From Methanocorpusculum sp. (lineage in GTDB: Archaea; Halobacteriota; Methanomicrobia; Methanomicrobiales; Methanocorpusculaceae), in NCBI RefSeq assembly GCF_030655665.1, contig NZ_JAUSPQ010000007.1, forward strand, positions 62,001-126,000: a stretch of 64,000 nt of DNA, written 5' to 3'. Shown here piece by piece: positions 16,591-26,300 of the stretch. Both the position numbers and the translations under genes were made by a program. The first letter of the stretch is position 1; the number at the start of each line of letters is the position of its first letter. A model generated the notes under the pieces. The model had not been told where the DNA came from and made no database searches. It was given only the letters and a program-made list of their open reading frames with translations.

Positions 16591-17250
16591 TTAACAATCC
16601 ATGGGACTCATCTTTTTTTGTTCAACTGCGAGAGCGGATTCTTCCAGTCTTTTCCGGTAGGCCTGAAGATCCTGAATCGTGACAAACGTCATGCCGTACT
16701 GTTGTGCCATCCGGATAAGATCAGGAGTCCGCATCATCTCACCATTATCCGCCATAATCTCACAGCAGAGTCCTGCCTCTTTGAGACCAGCAAGTTTCAT
16801 GAGATCAACAGTCGCTTCGGTATGCCCTTCGCGTTCGAAAACACCGTTGTCTTTTGCCTGGAGCGGGAACATGTGTCCTGGTCTTCGGAAGTCTTCGGGT
16901 TTTGCATCAATCTCAACACACTTTCGTGCGGTGATACCCCGTTCGACCGCTGAAATGCCGGTACTGGTATCGACATGATCGATAGAGACCGTAAATGCCG
17001 TTTCATGATTGTCGGTGTTCTTCGTCACCATTGGCGGGAGACAGAGTTTTTCGACAAGTTTTCTGCTCATCGGCATGCAGATCAGTCCTCTGCCGTATTT
17101 TGCCATGAAGTTGACATTCTTCGTTGTGGCGTGTTCAGCGGCACAAATCAGATCCCCTTCATTCTCTCGGTTTTCATCATCAGTGACGATGATCATCTCT
17201 CCATTCCTGAGCGAGTCCAGGGCTTCTTCGATCGAGTTAAAGGCAAACAT
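16591..17250 (-). CDS. ribB: 3,4-dihydroxy-2-butanone 4-phosphate synthase
   Basis: RibB makes the four-carbon unit of riboflavin from ribulose 5-phosphate. The 219-residue protein contains the acidic metal-binding loop [33 protein letters not shown] and [17 protein letters not shown] with its conserved His-Thr-Glu. There is no fused GTP cyclohydrolase II domain, as expected in archaea. The start at 17250 lies two bases after the ribE stop. Gene order and overlap indicate one transcript starting upstream of ribE. Confidence 0.95.
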   Translation of the reverse strand: MFAFNSIEEALDSLRNGEMIIVTDDENRENEGDLICAAEHATTKNVNFMAKYGRGLICMPMSRKLVEKLCLPPMVTKNTDNHETAFTVSIDHVDTSTGISAVERGITARKCVEIDAKPEDFRRPGHMFPLQAKDNGVFEREGHTEATVDLMKLAGLKEAGLCCEIMADNGEMMRTPDLIRMAQQYGMTFVTIQDLQAYRKRLEESALAVEQKKMSPMDC

Positions 17251-17252
17251 AG

Positions 17253-17903
17253 CTAAAATCCTGCTTTGGTGAGGTATTCCTCGGTTATCACACATTTCTG
17301 CGGTTCTTTATTCTTCATCCGGGTGATGAACCGTTCAACATATTTTCCAATCATATCACATTCCAGATTTACTGATTCCCCTTGTGTTTTCGAGAGAAGG
17401 GTCGTGGATTTCTCGGTATGGGGAATGATCGCGACGCTGAACGAGTCCGAATTCACCGAAGCTACGGTCAGACTGATGCCGTCTACCGCGATGGATCCTT
17501 TTTCGATGATATATTTCATGATCTCCGGACCTGCTGAAAACGTCACCCAGATAGTTCGATCATCACGGCGGATCCCGGATATTGTTCCGGTACCGTCAAC
17601 ATGACCGGTGACGATGTGTCCTCCAAAGCGGCCGTTCGACGACATCGCACGCTCAAGATTCACATTACTGCCTGGTTTCAACGTTCCAAGAGATGTCCTG
17701 GCAAGTGTCTCGCTTGTCGTGTCCGCGTCAAAACTTTGTGTGTCGAGTCTGCTTACTGTAAGACAGACACCGTTTACTGCAACACTGTCTCCCATATTCA
17801 GGTCTTCAAAGATCCTGCTTCCCTGGATGGAAAGGACTGAAGAGTTCTGACCTTTTTTGATTCGGGTCACAGTGCCGATCTCTTCTACGATTCCGGTAAA
17901 CAT
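17253..17903 (-). CDS. ribE: Riboflavin synthase, bacterial-type (alpha chain)
   Basis: This enzyme dismutates two 6,7-dimethyl-8-ribityllumazine molecules to riboflavin. The 216-residue protein begins [12 protein letters not shown] and has two tandem lumazine-binding barrels (about 1-95 and 96-200) with the second starting [13 protein letters not shown] and containing [14 protein letters not shown]. Most methanogens instead use a small archaeal riboflavin synthase related to RibH, so the presence of the bacterial trimeric type is unusual. The order ribE-ribB-ribH copies the bacterial ribD-ribE-ribBA-ribH operon without ribD. A TATA-like stretch (about 17957-17972) lies 55-70 bases upstream. 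I see no FMN riboswitch there. Confidence 0.92.
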   Translation of the reverse strand: MFTGIVEEIGTVTRIKKGQNSSVLSIQGSRIFEDLNMGDSVAVNGVCLTVSRLDTQSFDADTTSETLARTSLGTLKPGSNVNLERAMSSNGRFGGHIVTGHVDGTGTISGIRRDDRTIWVTFSAGPEIMKYIIEKGSIAVDGISLTVASVNSDSFSVAIIPHTEKSTTLLSKTQGESVNLECDMIGKYVERFITRMKNKEPQKCVITEEYLTKAGF

Positions 17904-18121
17904 GATTATTGACTCCTGTGCAGGTTGAACCAGCTTGATTATCTATTCTACCCGTAGCTATATAATTATTATCATATTTGAGTTTCAAATCAAAAATGAG
18001 TTAACTGGTGCTCTTCAGATACTAAGTAAAAACTGACATTCACCAGAAATAATTTGATAAAAAAAGGCCATTGATGGATGAAAATTAAGTTGAAAATCCA
18101 TCAACACAATAAAAAATAATA

Positions 18122-19765
18122 TTATTCCGGCACTGCGCCCTTATCGGCCTGACCGGCGTAGCGTGCATAGCGTGCAAGAACACCCTTCAATTCTCGCTCT
18201 TTGGGGACCCATGTCTTTCTTCTTTCATCAAGTTCCATTTCATCAACGAGAAGATCCAGTCTTCGCTCATACAGATCAATGGAGATGATGTCACCCTCAC
18301 GGACCAGTCCGATCGGTCCACCAACCTTTGCCTCAGGAGCAACGTGACCGATACACGGACCGCGTGTTCCGCCGGAAAAACGTCCGTCAGTCACCAGAGC
18401 AACATGGGTATAGCCAAGACCCATCAAAGCCGAGGTCGGGGAAAGCATTTCCGGCATTCCGGGTCCCCCTTTTGGTCCCTCATACCGGATAACGATCACA
18501 TCACCCTCGACGATTTTTCCGGTGAGGATCGCATCCATCGCCTCATTCTCTCCGTCAAAAACCCGTGCCGGCCCCTGATGTTTCCACATCGCATCGATCA
18601 CTGCTGCCGATTTGATCACCGACCCATTAGGTGCAAGGGAACCTTTCAGGATCTTCAGCCCTCCAGCCTTGTGCACAGAATTTTCCATACGGTGGATCAC
18701 GTTCTCATCCACATATTTCACACCATCCGCGATCACATACACGGATTTTCCCGAGACCGTCATACAGTCGTCAAGATGGGACCTTATCTGTTTGAACACC
18801 GCAGGGATCCCACCCGAGTGATATAACGTCTGCATCGAGTGCGGCCCTCCCGGCTGCATCGAACAGATATGCGGGACGATCTCACCCATCTGGGTAAAAT
18901 CGTCAAGTGTCAGCGGAACACCTGCTTCCTGGGCGATCGCCATCAGATGAAGGACAGTGTTCGTTGAACCGCCAAGCGCCATATCTACGGCGATGGCGTT
19001 TTTCAGCGAATTCTTCGTGATGATATCGCAGGGTTTGATATCCTCTCTGATCATCTCAACAACTCTGACACCGCTTTCATAGGCGAGCCGAAGTTTGGCT
19101 GAATCCACTGCGGGTATCGCGGCACAACCCGGAAGGGACATCCCCATCGCTTCCGTCATGCATGCCATAGTATTTGCTGTATATAGTCCCTGGCAGCTTC
19201 CACATCCAGGCATTGCTGCGGCTTCCAGCTCATGAAGTTCCTCTTCCGTCATCTTATGTGCGGCGACCTTTCCTACACCCTCGAAAATATCAGTAAGGGA
19301 AAGCTCACAACCTTTGTGATGTCCGGGAAGCATATTCCCTCCGGTGATAACGATCGCCGGAATATTGCATCGTGCCGCTGCCATAAGCATACCGGGCACG
19401 ATCTTGTCACACGTACAAATACACACAAGGGCATCGAACCGGTGTGCCTGGATCATGAGTTCAACGGAATCCGCAATGTTTTCCCGAGAGGCAAGCGAGT
19501 ACCGCATGCCTTCATGTCCCATCGCTATTCCATCACAGATCCCTATCGTGTTAAACTCGAAAGCGACACCTCCGCCTGCCGCAACTCCCTCTCTCACGCG
19601 TTCGGCAACCATTCTGAGATGCGTATGTCCCGGAACGATCGTGTTCCAGGAGTTTGCAATCCCGACAAAGGGTTTTTCCATCTCTTTATCTGATATCCCA
19701 AGTGAGCGTATAAGTGCCCTGTTGGGCGCTCTGGTGTATCCTGATTTCACATCATCGCTGCGCAT
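18122..19765 (-). CDS. ilvD: Dihydroxy-acid dehydratase
   Basis: IlvD dehydrates dihydroxyisovalerate and dihydroxymethylvalerate in valine/isoleucine synthesis, using an Fe-S cluster. From ATG 19765 ([18 protein letters not shown], 547 aa) the sequence shows cluster-ligand cysteines in [20 protein letters not shown] and [19 protein letters not shown], and the C-terminal [19 protein letters not shown]. An in-frame codon ten residues upstream is less likely because the family begins at MRSD. A TTTATC element sits about 20 bases upstream, so the leader is very short. The gene stands alone, 218 bases from ribE and 101 from the GNAT gene, both on the same strand. Confidence 0.97.
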   Translation of the reverse strand: MRSDDVKSGYTRAPNRALIRSLGISDKEMEKPFVGIANSWNTIVPGHTHLRMVAERVREGVAAGGGVAFEFNTIGICDGIAMGHEGMRYSLASRENIADSVELMIQAHRFDALVCICTCDKIVPGMLMAAARCNIPAIVITGGNMLPGHHKGCELSLTDIFEGVGKVAAHKMTEEELHELEAAAMPGCGSCQGLYTANTMACMTEAMGMSLPGCAAIPAVDSAKLRLAYESGVRVVEMIREDIKPCDIITKNSLKNAIAVDMALGGSTNTVLHLMAIAQEAGVPLTLDDFTQMGEIVPHICSMQPGGPHSMQTLYHSGGIPAVFKQIRSHLDDCMTVSGKSVYVIADGVKYVDENVIHRMENSVHKAGGLKILKGSLAPNGSVIKSAAVIDAMWKHQGPARVFDGENEAMDAILTGKIVEGDVIVIRYEGPKGGPGMPEMLSPTSALMGLGYTHVALVTDGRFSGGTRGPCIGHVAPEAKVGGPIGLVREGDIISIDLYERRLDLLVDEMELDERRKTWVPKERELKGVLARYARYAGQADKGAVPE

Positions 19766-19866
19766 CTGAATCACATAGATAAAGGTAATTGGCAATAATA
19801 AAACAAGCGGCCGAAAATCCCTGATTACTTAAAGGAGATATAGTGCACAAAAAGGGAGGAGGATGC

Positions 19867-20412
19867 TTATCTGTGATGCAGCTCCTCTTCTACCAAATTG
19901 TCCCATAAGATCTTCCCCATGATCTTCAGATCGGTATATTTTCCATCAAGATAAAACGCCATTTTTTTGGTTCCTTCCAGTTCAAATCCCAGTCGTTCGT
20001 ACAGGCAGACTGCACGAGGATTAGTGTCGGCGACCTGACACTCCATCCGGATAAAACCGCGTTTACTGACTTCATCCTCAAGAAATTTTACTGCTTTTGT
20101 GCCGATGCTCATACCCCAGTACGCCGGTTCTATATAGAGGAAAAAGGTCGCACTGTGTGAAAGTCGGGTCCCGGGAGGCTGGGAATAAAATCCTGCGCCG
20201 CCGATTATCCGGTTTTTGTAATGCATGCACCAGAGAGAGACGACCCCGGACTGGATGTAAGACCATAACGCCAAGGTTGCCTCCATGGAAACCGGAGGAA
20301 TGGATTCGAAATGCTCTGCTATCTCGGGGATATTGCATAACTCATTGATACGTCCAAGTTCCGACTCCTGGACAGAGCAAAACCGAACCTGTGCGGAGAT
20401 ACTATCAGCCAT
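19867..20412 (-). CDS. GNAT-family N-acetyltransferase (RimJ/RimL-like)
   Basis: The 181-residue protein has the GNAT fold: RIIGGAGFYSQPPG (strand), then EPAYWGMSIGTKAVKFLEDE containing the acetyl-CoA pyrophosphate loop in degenerate form (W-G-x-x-I-G-T), and NPRAVCLYERLGFELEGTKK near the end. This matches ribosomal-protein or small-molecule acetyltransferases, but the substrate cannot be assigned. A clear TATA element (about 20438-20447, ATATTTATT on the minus strand) lies 26-35 bases before the ATG, so the transcript probably has little or no leader. Confidence 0.8.
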   Translation of the reverse strand: MADSISAQVRFCSVQESELGRINELCNIPEIAEHFESIPPVSMEATLALWSYIQSGVVSLWCMHYKNRIIGGAGFYSQPPGTRLSHSATFFLYIEPAYWGMSIGTKAVKFLEDEVSKRGFIRMECQVADTNPRAVCLYERLGFELEGTKKMAFYLDGKYTDLKIMGKILWDNLVEEELHHR

Positions 20413-20671
20413 GAGCTAGTGTGGGAAGGCGGATACAATAAATATATCGTGCGTGGCATGGACGGATAAAGGGATGACAGGAATCGCTGTGAAAAAAAGC
20501 ATTACAGCAATTTTGCGGTCAAAAACATATTGAAAGGGCGACATAATGGTGTTTCTGATCAGGATATCTCGGGAAATCCCATCAGGCGAAGTAAGGTATT
20601 TTCATCTAATAGAAATATTTGCTGTGCATGGTCGCCATCATTAAAGCCAACCAAAACCAATACAATACCAG

Positions 20672-21523
20672 ATGACTATAGTTGCATGCCTAGGAGTGGG
20701 CAGAATAGGCGGAGAAGTTGCATACGTTTCTGCCCTCAGAAAATTTGCCGACGAACTCGTCCTGTTTGATATCAGCGAACCCCTGCAGCATGCACAAAAA
20801 CTCGATATAATTCACGGGATGGATATTCCCGTATCCACAAATACCGCCGACCTCAAAGATGCCGACTACTGTATCTTTTCGGCCGGCTACTCGCGTTCTC
20901 CCGGAATAAAAACACGTGCCGATCTTTTTGATAAAAATCTCCCGATCGCAAAGGAATCCGCAGAACTCCTGAAAGGATTCACCGGCAAACTCATCGTCGT
21001 TACCAATCCAATGGACGTCTTTACCTGGTATTTTGCGAAGCAGAGCGGTCTTGAAGAGAGTCAGGTCGTCGGGTTCGGCGGTCTTCTCGACAGCAGACGG
21101 TTCACCGTAGCACTCCAATCTATGGGTATCGAAGCAGAGGGTCAGGTCCTCGGCGAGCATGGCGAACATCAGGTCCCGCTTTTCTCCAGTCTGGACATCG
21201 ACACCCCTATCCCAGTAAGGGAAGAGATCCTGACTGGTCTTCGCGGCTCTTCGATGCCGGTGATCAAAGGAAAAGCCGGCACGGTTTTTGGTCCGGCTTA
21301 TCACATCGTATCTATGATGGAGCGAATCGAGAAAGGAAAAAAGATCATCTGTTCCCTTCCGGCAAACGGTGCTTACGGGATAGAAGATTGTTCAATTGGA
21401 CTTCCGGCAGTAGTAACACGTTCCGGTGCAAAAATCGATGAAAGCCTGAAGCTTGATCCCTGGGAACAGGAAAAACTCCTTGATGCCGCGGATTTCTTAC
21501 AGGGACTTTGCAGGAGAGTATAA
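20672..21523 (+). CDS. mdh: Malate dehydrogenase (lactate/malate dehydrogenase family)
   Basis: The 283-residue NAD(P)-dependent enzyme interconverts malate and oxaloacetate in the incomplete reductive TCA pathway of methanogens. Seen are the dinucleotide loop LGVGRIGGEVAY, AGYSRSPGIKTRADL with Arg at the substrate-specificity position (malate rather than lactate), VTNPMDVFTWYF, and the catalytic His in LGEHGEHQVPLFS. It is somewhat shorter than the usual ~310 residues. The TAA stop is followed at once by the ATG of polB, so the two are co-translated, although no functional link is known. Confidence 0.93.
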   Translation: MTIVACLGVGRIGGEVAYVSALRKFADELVLFDISEPLQHAQKLDIIHGMDIPVSTNTADLKDADYCIFSAGYSRSPGIKTRADLFDKNLPIAKESAELLKGFTGKLIVVTNPMDVFTWYFAKQSGLEESQVVGFGGLLDSRRFTVALQSMGIEAEGQVLGEHGEHQVPLFSSLDIDTPIPVREEILTGLRGSSMPVIKGKAGTVFGPAYHIVSMMERIEKGKKIICSLPANGAYGIEDCSIGLPAVVTRSGAKIDESLKLDPWEQEKLLDAADFLQGLCRRV

Positions 21524-23914
21524 ATGGAAATTGCCATCAATCAGGCAGAATACTCAAATGCGCCTGGAGGTCCGGTCGTTCACATATTCGGACGCGAAGC
21601 GGACGGGACCCCTCATCAGCTGAAAGTCACCGGATTTCGTCCTTACTTCTGGGTCCGTGAAAGCGAAGCCGATAAACCTCACACGGAAAAGATCGACGTC
21701 ACCCAGGATAGGGGGATCTCCATCAAAGGTGAACCTCTTCGACGGATATACACCGAGAAACCCGGAGACGTCAGAAATATCAGGGAAAACTATCACCATT
21801 TCGAAGCCGACATTCCGTTTGCCACCCGGTTTCTGATCGACACCGGTCTTACCGGGGGGGTCCGTGCTCCATCAGATGAGTGTTCTTTCGCCGAACTTTC
21901 ACCGGCAACGGTGATCTCCAGACCTCGGGTCTGCATGTGTGATATCGAGTGTGATGACAGGAACGGATTTCCCGAACCTGAACGTGATCCGCTCACCTGC
22001 ATAACCTGCCACGACTCATTTGATGACCAGTATACGACCTTTGTTCTGAACGGAAAAACCAAAGGGGTGTATGATAAAGCTGCACCTCTCCCGAGCGGAT
22101 GTTTTTCTGACAGTCATATCATCCTATCCTATGACACCGAACGCGATCTCTTCACCGGATTCATAGACTACATCCGGGAGAAGGATCCTGACATCCTCTC
22201 CGGCTGGAACTTCATCGACTTCGACGCCGAGTATATCCTCAAGCGTGCCGAAACCCTTGGATTCCGGACCGAAGTCTTTGCCCGTATGCCGGGGATGACC
22301 GAGAGAAATGCGATGAGAGGCCGGGTCATCTTCGATCTTCTTGCTGCATACAAGAAAATGCAGGGAAGTCAGAAGGAGTCGTATCGTCTGGATGCCGTCG
22401 CCGAAGATGAACTCGGCGAGACAAAAGTGCGGTACACCGGAACCCTCGGAGATCTCTGGGACAATGACCCTCTGAAAATGGTGGAGTACAACTTCAAGGA
22501 TGTCGAGCTCTGTGTTGGAATCAACAAAAAGAACAACATCATCGAGTTCTATCAGGAAGTAGCCCGGTATGTGGGCTGTCCTCTCGACAAAACACTGAAC
22601 TCGTCGAATGTGATCGACATCTATATCCTCAGAAAAGCGTTCGGCAAATTTATCCTTCCGTCCAAAGGAAACGCTTCGGGCGAGGAGTTTGAGGGAGCAA
22701 CAGTCTTTGCTCCGAGCAAAGGCGTCAGAGAGAATGTCATCGTTCTGGATCTGAAATCACTCTATCCGATGGCGATGATGACCCTCAACGCCTCTCCGGA
22801 AACGAAGTCTCCCGACGGTGAGATCCATGCACCAAACGGGATAAGATTCAAAAAATCCCCGGACGGTCTGACCCGGTCGATCATCAGCGAGCTGATGGCC
22901 GAACGTGACGACCGGAAAAAACTCAGAAATAGTTTTCCGTTCGGATCGGATGAGTATACTCTGTATGATATGCAGCAGAATGTGCTGAAGGTGATCATGA
23001 ACACGTATTACGGCGTCTCGGGCTTCTCCAGATTCCGGCTGTATGATCGGGACATCGGAGCTGCCGTCACCTCGGTTGGTCGTGCGATCATCCAGCACAC
23101 GAAAGCAGTTATCACCAAACGCGGGTATGAGGTGATCTACGGGGATACTGATTCATGTTTTGTCCAGATCCCCCCCATGTCTCTCGAAGAAACAATGAAG
23201 GTTGCCCGTGAGATCGAAGAAGAACTTAATGCCAGCTATCAGGCATTCTCAAAGGAGACTCTTGGCGCAGATATGAACTTCTTCTCGATCAAGTTCGAGA
23301 AAATCTACCGGAGATTTTTCCAGGGAGGAGCAAAGAAGCGGTATGCGGGTCATCTCATCTGGAAAGAGGGACAGGATATTGATAAGATCGACATAACCGG
23401 CTTTGAGATGAAGAGATCGGATTCCGCGCAGATCACCCGCGAGAGCCAGGAGCGGGTTCTGGAGATGATCCTGAAAGGAGACGGAAAGGAAGATGTCAAA
23501 ATGTATCTTCCGGAGGTGTTGAACTTTTACCGTGAAGGAAGATGCCCCCTCGAAAAGGCAGGCATTCCGAGCGGTATAAACAAGTCTCTTGCCGATTATG
23601 CTCATCTGGATTCACACGGAAGGGGAGCCATCTACTCAAATAAATATCTGGGGACAGACTTCAAACGCGGCAGTAAGCCCAAGCGGCTTTACATCAAGCG
23701 GACAAATATACCCGAAAAATATCCGGAGACAGATGTGCTCTGCTTTGAGTATCCAGATCAGATCCCGACGGGGGCGTTTGAGATCGACTGGGAAACGATG
23801 CTCGAAAAAACGATTCAGGCACCTCTTAACCGGATCTTCGATGCACTCGACTGGGACTGGGACGAATTTGATCCGACCAAGTCCAAAAAGACAACGCTGG
23901 ATATGTTCTTCTAA
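21524..23914 (+). CDS. polB: Family B DNA polymerase with PCNA-binding tail
   Basis: The 796-residue replicative-type polymerase has an N-terminal domain, a 3'-5' exonuclease domain with CDIECDD (Exo I) and SGWNFIDFDAEYI (Exo II), and the polymerase domain with DLKSLYPMAM (motif A), NTYYGVSGFSRF (motif B) and IYGDTDSCF (motif C with catalytic Asp pair). The uracil-pocket region is in the N-terminal third. The C-terminus KTTLDMFF fits a PCNA-interacting peptide (xxxLxxFF, with Lys in place of Gln). There is no intein. It follows mdh without a gap. Confidence 0.96.
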   Translation: MEIAINQAEYSNAPGGPVVHIFGREADGTPHQLKVTGFRPYFWVRESEADKPHTEKIDVTQDRGISIKGEPLRRIYTEKPGDVRNIRENYHHFEADIPFATRFLIDTGLTGGVRAPSDECSFAELSPATVISRPRVCMCDIECDDRNGFPEPERDPLTCITCHDSFDDQYTTFVLNGKTKGVYDKAAPLPSGCFSDSHIILSYDTERDLFTGFIDYIREKDPDILSGWNFIDFDAEYILKRAETLGFRTEVFARMPGMTERNAMRGRVIFDLLAAYKKMQGSQKESYRLDAVAEDELGETKVRYTGTLGDLWDNDPLKMVEYNFKDVELCVGINKKNNIIEFYQEVARYVGCPLDKTLNSSNVIDIYILRKAFGKFILPSKGNASGEEFEGATVFAPSKGVRENVIVLDLKSLYPMAMMTLNASPETKSPDGEIHAPNGIRFKKSPDGLTRSIISELMAERDDRKKLRNSFPFGSDEYTLYDMQQNVLKVIMNTYYGVSGFSRFRLYDRDIGAAVTSVGRAIIQHTKAVITKRGYEVIYGDTDSCFVQIPPMSLEETMKVAREIEEELNASYQAFSKETLGADMNFFSIKFEKIYRRFFQGGAKKRYAGHLIWKEGQDIDKIDITGFEMKRSDSAQITRESQERVLEMILKGDGKEDVKMYLPEVLNFYREGRCPLEKAGIPSGINKSLADYAHLDSHGRGAIYSNKYLGTDFKRGSKPKRLYIKRTNIPEKYPETDVLCFEYPDQIPTGAFEIDWETMLEKTIQAPLNRIFDALDWDWDEFDPTKSKKTTLDMFF

Positions 23915-24059
23915 GGAAAGGATACGGCATGTAGGAAAATGTGCTGTCATAACACCCGATACGCGCCGCGCCGCTACCAAATATTTCCGAAAACACTAAT
24001 TCCTGACTAAGGGACTTTTTTCAAAAAAGTATGATAAATTGAGAGCTTTGGCAAAAACC

Positions 24060-24560
24060 TTAGTTCCCAACAATTATCCGGACCGGAGTCGGGAGTTTGT
24101 ATCCACTGTGAAGAAGTGCATCCTTTGCCTGATCGATATACTGCTCGGTTGTCCAGACGGTGAAAATACGCTGTCTTTCTTCAACACGGGCTGCAGTTCC
24201 GACTGGTTTGCCGAATGCAAGTCTCATACCTTCAGAAATACGGTCCGCACCAGCACCAGTTGCCTGCTTATGTTCACGGAGAACGTGGTGAGGATATGGT
24301 CTGATCTTTAAGTGGAAATTGTTTCTTCCGACGTCTTTCATCAGACGTCTGTTCATATTGATACGTGCAGCTTCCATTGCCGTGTGACGGATCTGGCATG
24401 CTTCAAGTGCTTCAAGATGAATTGCGACCGGGAACTCTTCTGAAAGATTTCCCATATCAAACGTTACAACTTTTACGCCCGGTACACCACCCATATATTC
24501 ACGGCGGCAATATGCCTTCTTGGCGAGCTTATTATACATTCGTGCTGGCTTTCTTACCAT
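24060..24560 (-). CDS. rpl10e: Large-subunit ribosomal protein L10e (uL16)
   Basis: A 166-residue ribosomal protein of the archaeal/eukaryotic L10e (bacterial L16) family, located near the peptidyl-transferase centre and P-site tRNA. Recognisable are [40 protein letters not shown], and [23 protein letters not shown] with [20 protein letters not shown]. Length is normal. It stands alone between polB (converging) and the ABC transporter operon, which ends 55 bases upstream on the same strand. Confidence 0.97.
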   Translation of the reverse strand: MVRKPARMYNKLAKKAYCRREYMGGVPGVKVVTFDMGNLSEEFPVAIHLEALEACQIRHTAMEAARINMNRRLMKDVGRNNFHLKIRPYPHHVLREHKQATGAGADRISEGMRLAFGKPVGTAARVEERQRIFTVWTTEQYIDQAKDALLHSGYKLPTPVRIIVGN

Positions 24561-24615
24561 TTTTAGTTACTCCTAGCTCTCTTAAATGTGCAAACTACGT
24601 TAGTTGGAAACCATA

Positions 24616-25398
24616 TTAAATGTTCTTATTCCCCGCCTCTAATTTCTCGATTTCGGCGAGAACATCTTTCCTGAGTTTGGCAAACTCTACACTAGTCCTA
24701 TCACGGGGTCTTGGTAGAGGATTTGGATATATTTCATAAATTCTTCCCGGACGAGGAGTGAGAATGACGATTTTATCAGAAAGATAAACTGCTTCATCAA
24801 CACTGTGCGTAACGAAAATTACCGTCTTTTTCGTTTCCTCCCAAATCTGGAGAAGCTCACGCTGCATTTTATTCCGGGTCTGCGCATCGAGCGCGCCAAA
24901 CGGTTCGTCCATCAGCATGACGGCCGGATCTGTTGCAAGAGCCCGGGCAACTGCCGCCCGCTGACGCATGCCCCCGGATAATTCGTATGGGTAGCTGTCG
25001 CCAAATCCGGCGAGACCTACCAGCGCAAGACGCTTGTTGACTTCGGCGATCCTCTCTTCATTTGGAACGCCGGTCATCTCTAAGCCGAACCCTACATTCT
25101 CCGCGACGGTACGCCACGGATAAAGAGAGTATTCCTGAAAGACCATCGTCATCTTCGGGGAGGGACCGTCAACGATCTTTCCATCGATCGAAACGGTTCC
25201 ACTGGTCGGAACATCAAGCCCCCCTATCATTCGAAGAAGGGTGGTTTTTCCACAACCGGAAGGTCCGAGCAGGCAGACGAATTGACCGTCATGGACCTCG
25301 AGATTGACATGCTCCAGAGCAGTGACGTCACCTTTCCGTGAGGAGAACGTCTTTGTGGCGTCCTCCACTTTCACCCATACCTTATCCCAGTCAGTCAT
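24616..25398 (-). CDS. ssuB: ABC transporter ATP-binding protein (nitrate/sulfonate/taurine type)
   Basis: The 260-residue ATPase energises import of a small anion. It has Walker A GPSGCGKTTLLRMIG, Q-loop VFQEYSLYPW, signature LSGGMRQRAAVARALATDP, Walker B VMLMDEPFGALD and the H-loop FVTHSVDEAVYL. Sequence and gene company place it in the SsuB/TauB/NrtD branch. Its ATG overlaps the stop of the permease gene (ATGA). The true substrate is unknown: sulfonates, including coenzyme M-like compounds, are plausible in a methanogen but this is inference. The symbol is by family only. Confidence 0.9.
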   Translation of the reverse strand: MTDWDKVWVKVEDATKTFSSRKGDVTALEHVNLEVHDGQFVCLLGPSGCGKTTLLRMIGGLDVPTSGTVSIDGKIVDGPSPKMTMVFQEYSLYPWRTVAENVGFGLEMTGVPNEERIAEVNKRLALVGLAGFGDSYPYELSGGMRQRAAVARALATDPAVMLMDEPFGALDAQTRNKMQRELLQIWEETKKTVIFVTHSVDEAVYLSDKIVILTPRPGRIYEIYPNPLPRPRDRTSVEFAKLRKDVLAEIEKLEAGNKNI

Positions 25399-26156
25399 TT
25401 GTCAAGCACCTCCCAGGCGAACTTTTTCCGCAGAACATACTGGAAGAACTGATCCATAAAGATGCCGATGATGCCGATGGCGATCATGCCGGCGATGACC
25501 ATCTGGATCTGACCCCAGTTATATGTGTACATGATAAGATATCCAAGACCCGACACGGTTCCCGGCATCATTTCCGCAGCGACAACACTCATCCAGGCAA
25601 TACCGAAGCCGACGCGAAGCCCATTCCATATGGCAGGACCCGCGGCCGGAACGATGACCTTGGTGATGATCTGGCGCTCATTTGCCTGATAGATCCGGGC
25701 TGTTTCGATCCAGCTTTTCCTCACCCTTTTCACACCATCTATAGTATTGACAAGGATCGGAAAGATACAACCGATCACGATGATAAACAGGATCGGAGTA
25801 AGACCCAACCCGAACCAGGCAAGGGATAAAGGCACCCAAGCCATGGGCGGGATGGGGCGAAGGATCTGGATCAGACTATCGGAAAACTGTTCAAGAACAG
25901 AATACCTGCCGAGAATGATTCCCAGAGGGACTGCGACCAGGCAGGCGATGATAAATCCAAGCGTTACCCGGTAAATACTGACCCAGCTGTTTTCCAGGAG
26001 ACTTCCGCAGCCGTAAAGATCGGCAAACGGCGTCATAAAGACGGCGAGAACATTTTCCACCCGGGGAAGGATGTATGCATTGTTCATCAGAATCGCTGCA
26101 ACTTCCCACAAAATGAGAACGAGTGCCGGAAGTATCAGCTTAATGTACCATTTCAT
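25395..26156 (-). CDS. ssuC: ABC transporter permease (nitrate/sulfonate/taurine type)
   Basis: The 253-residue permease has six predicted transmembrane helices and the ABC-permease cytoplasmic loop EAA-like motif in VIVPAAGPAIWNGLRVGFGIAW, preceded by IYQANERQIITK. It forms the dimeric channel for the ATPase encoded just downstream (four-base overlap). A TATA element at 26236-26247 indicates that permease and ATPase can be transcribed independently of the binding-protein gene, which ends 144 bases upstream. Confidence 0.9.
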   Translation of the reverse strand: MKWYIKLILPALVLILWEVAAILMNNAYILPRVENVLAVFMTPFADLYGCGSLLENSWVSIYRVTLGFIIACLVAVPLGIILGRYSVLEQFSDSLIQILRPIPPMAWVPLSLAWFGLGLTPILFIIVIGCIFPILVNTIDGVKRVRKSWIETARIYQANERQIITKVIVPAAGPAIWNGLRVGFGIAWMSVVAAEMMPGTVSGLGYLIMYTYNWGQIQMVIAGMIAIGIIGIFMDQFFQYVLRKKFAWEVLDK

Positions 26157-26235
26157 GATCTGTGGTGTTCACCATCCTCTTTAATGTATGACATTTTACA
26201 GGATATCAAATGTGTTACTTGTTTTACGCCGGAAC

Positions 26236-26247
26236 ATATTATATATC
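26236..26247 (-). promoter_or_regulatory. TATA element upstream of ssuC
   Basis: On the minus strand the sequence GATATATAATAT lies about 80-90 bases before the permease ATG in the 144-base gap after the binding-protein gene. It would give a leader of about 55-60 nt. Confidence 0.45.
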
Positions 26248-26300
26248 TCACTAGAGAGACATCCTGGAAATATAAAAATACGCAAAAAATGTGAGTGGGT

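Noticed and set aside
17904-18121. FMN riboswitch upstream of ribE
   Set aside because: The region lacks the conserved RFN stems; only a TATA-like element and AT-rich sequence are seen.
20530-20769. Short frame upstream of mdh
   Set aside because: It runs into mdh in another frame, lacks a ribosome-binding site and is rich in unusual residues.
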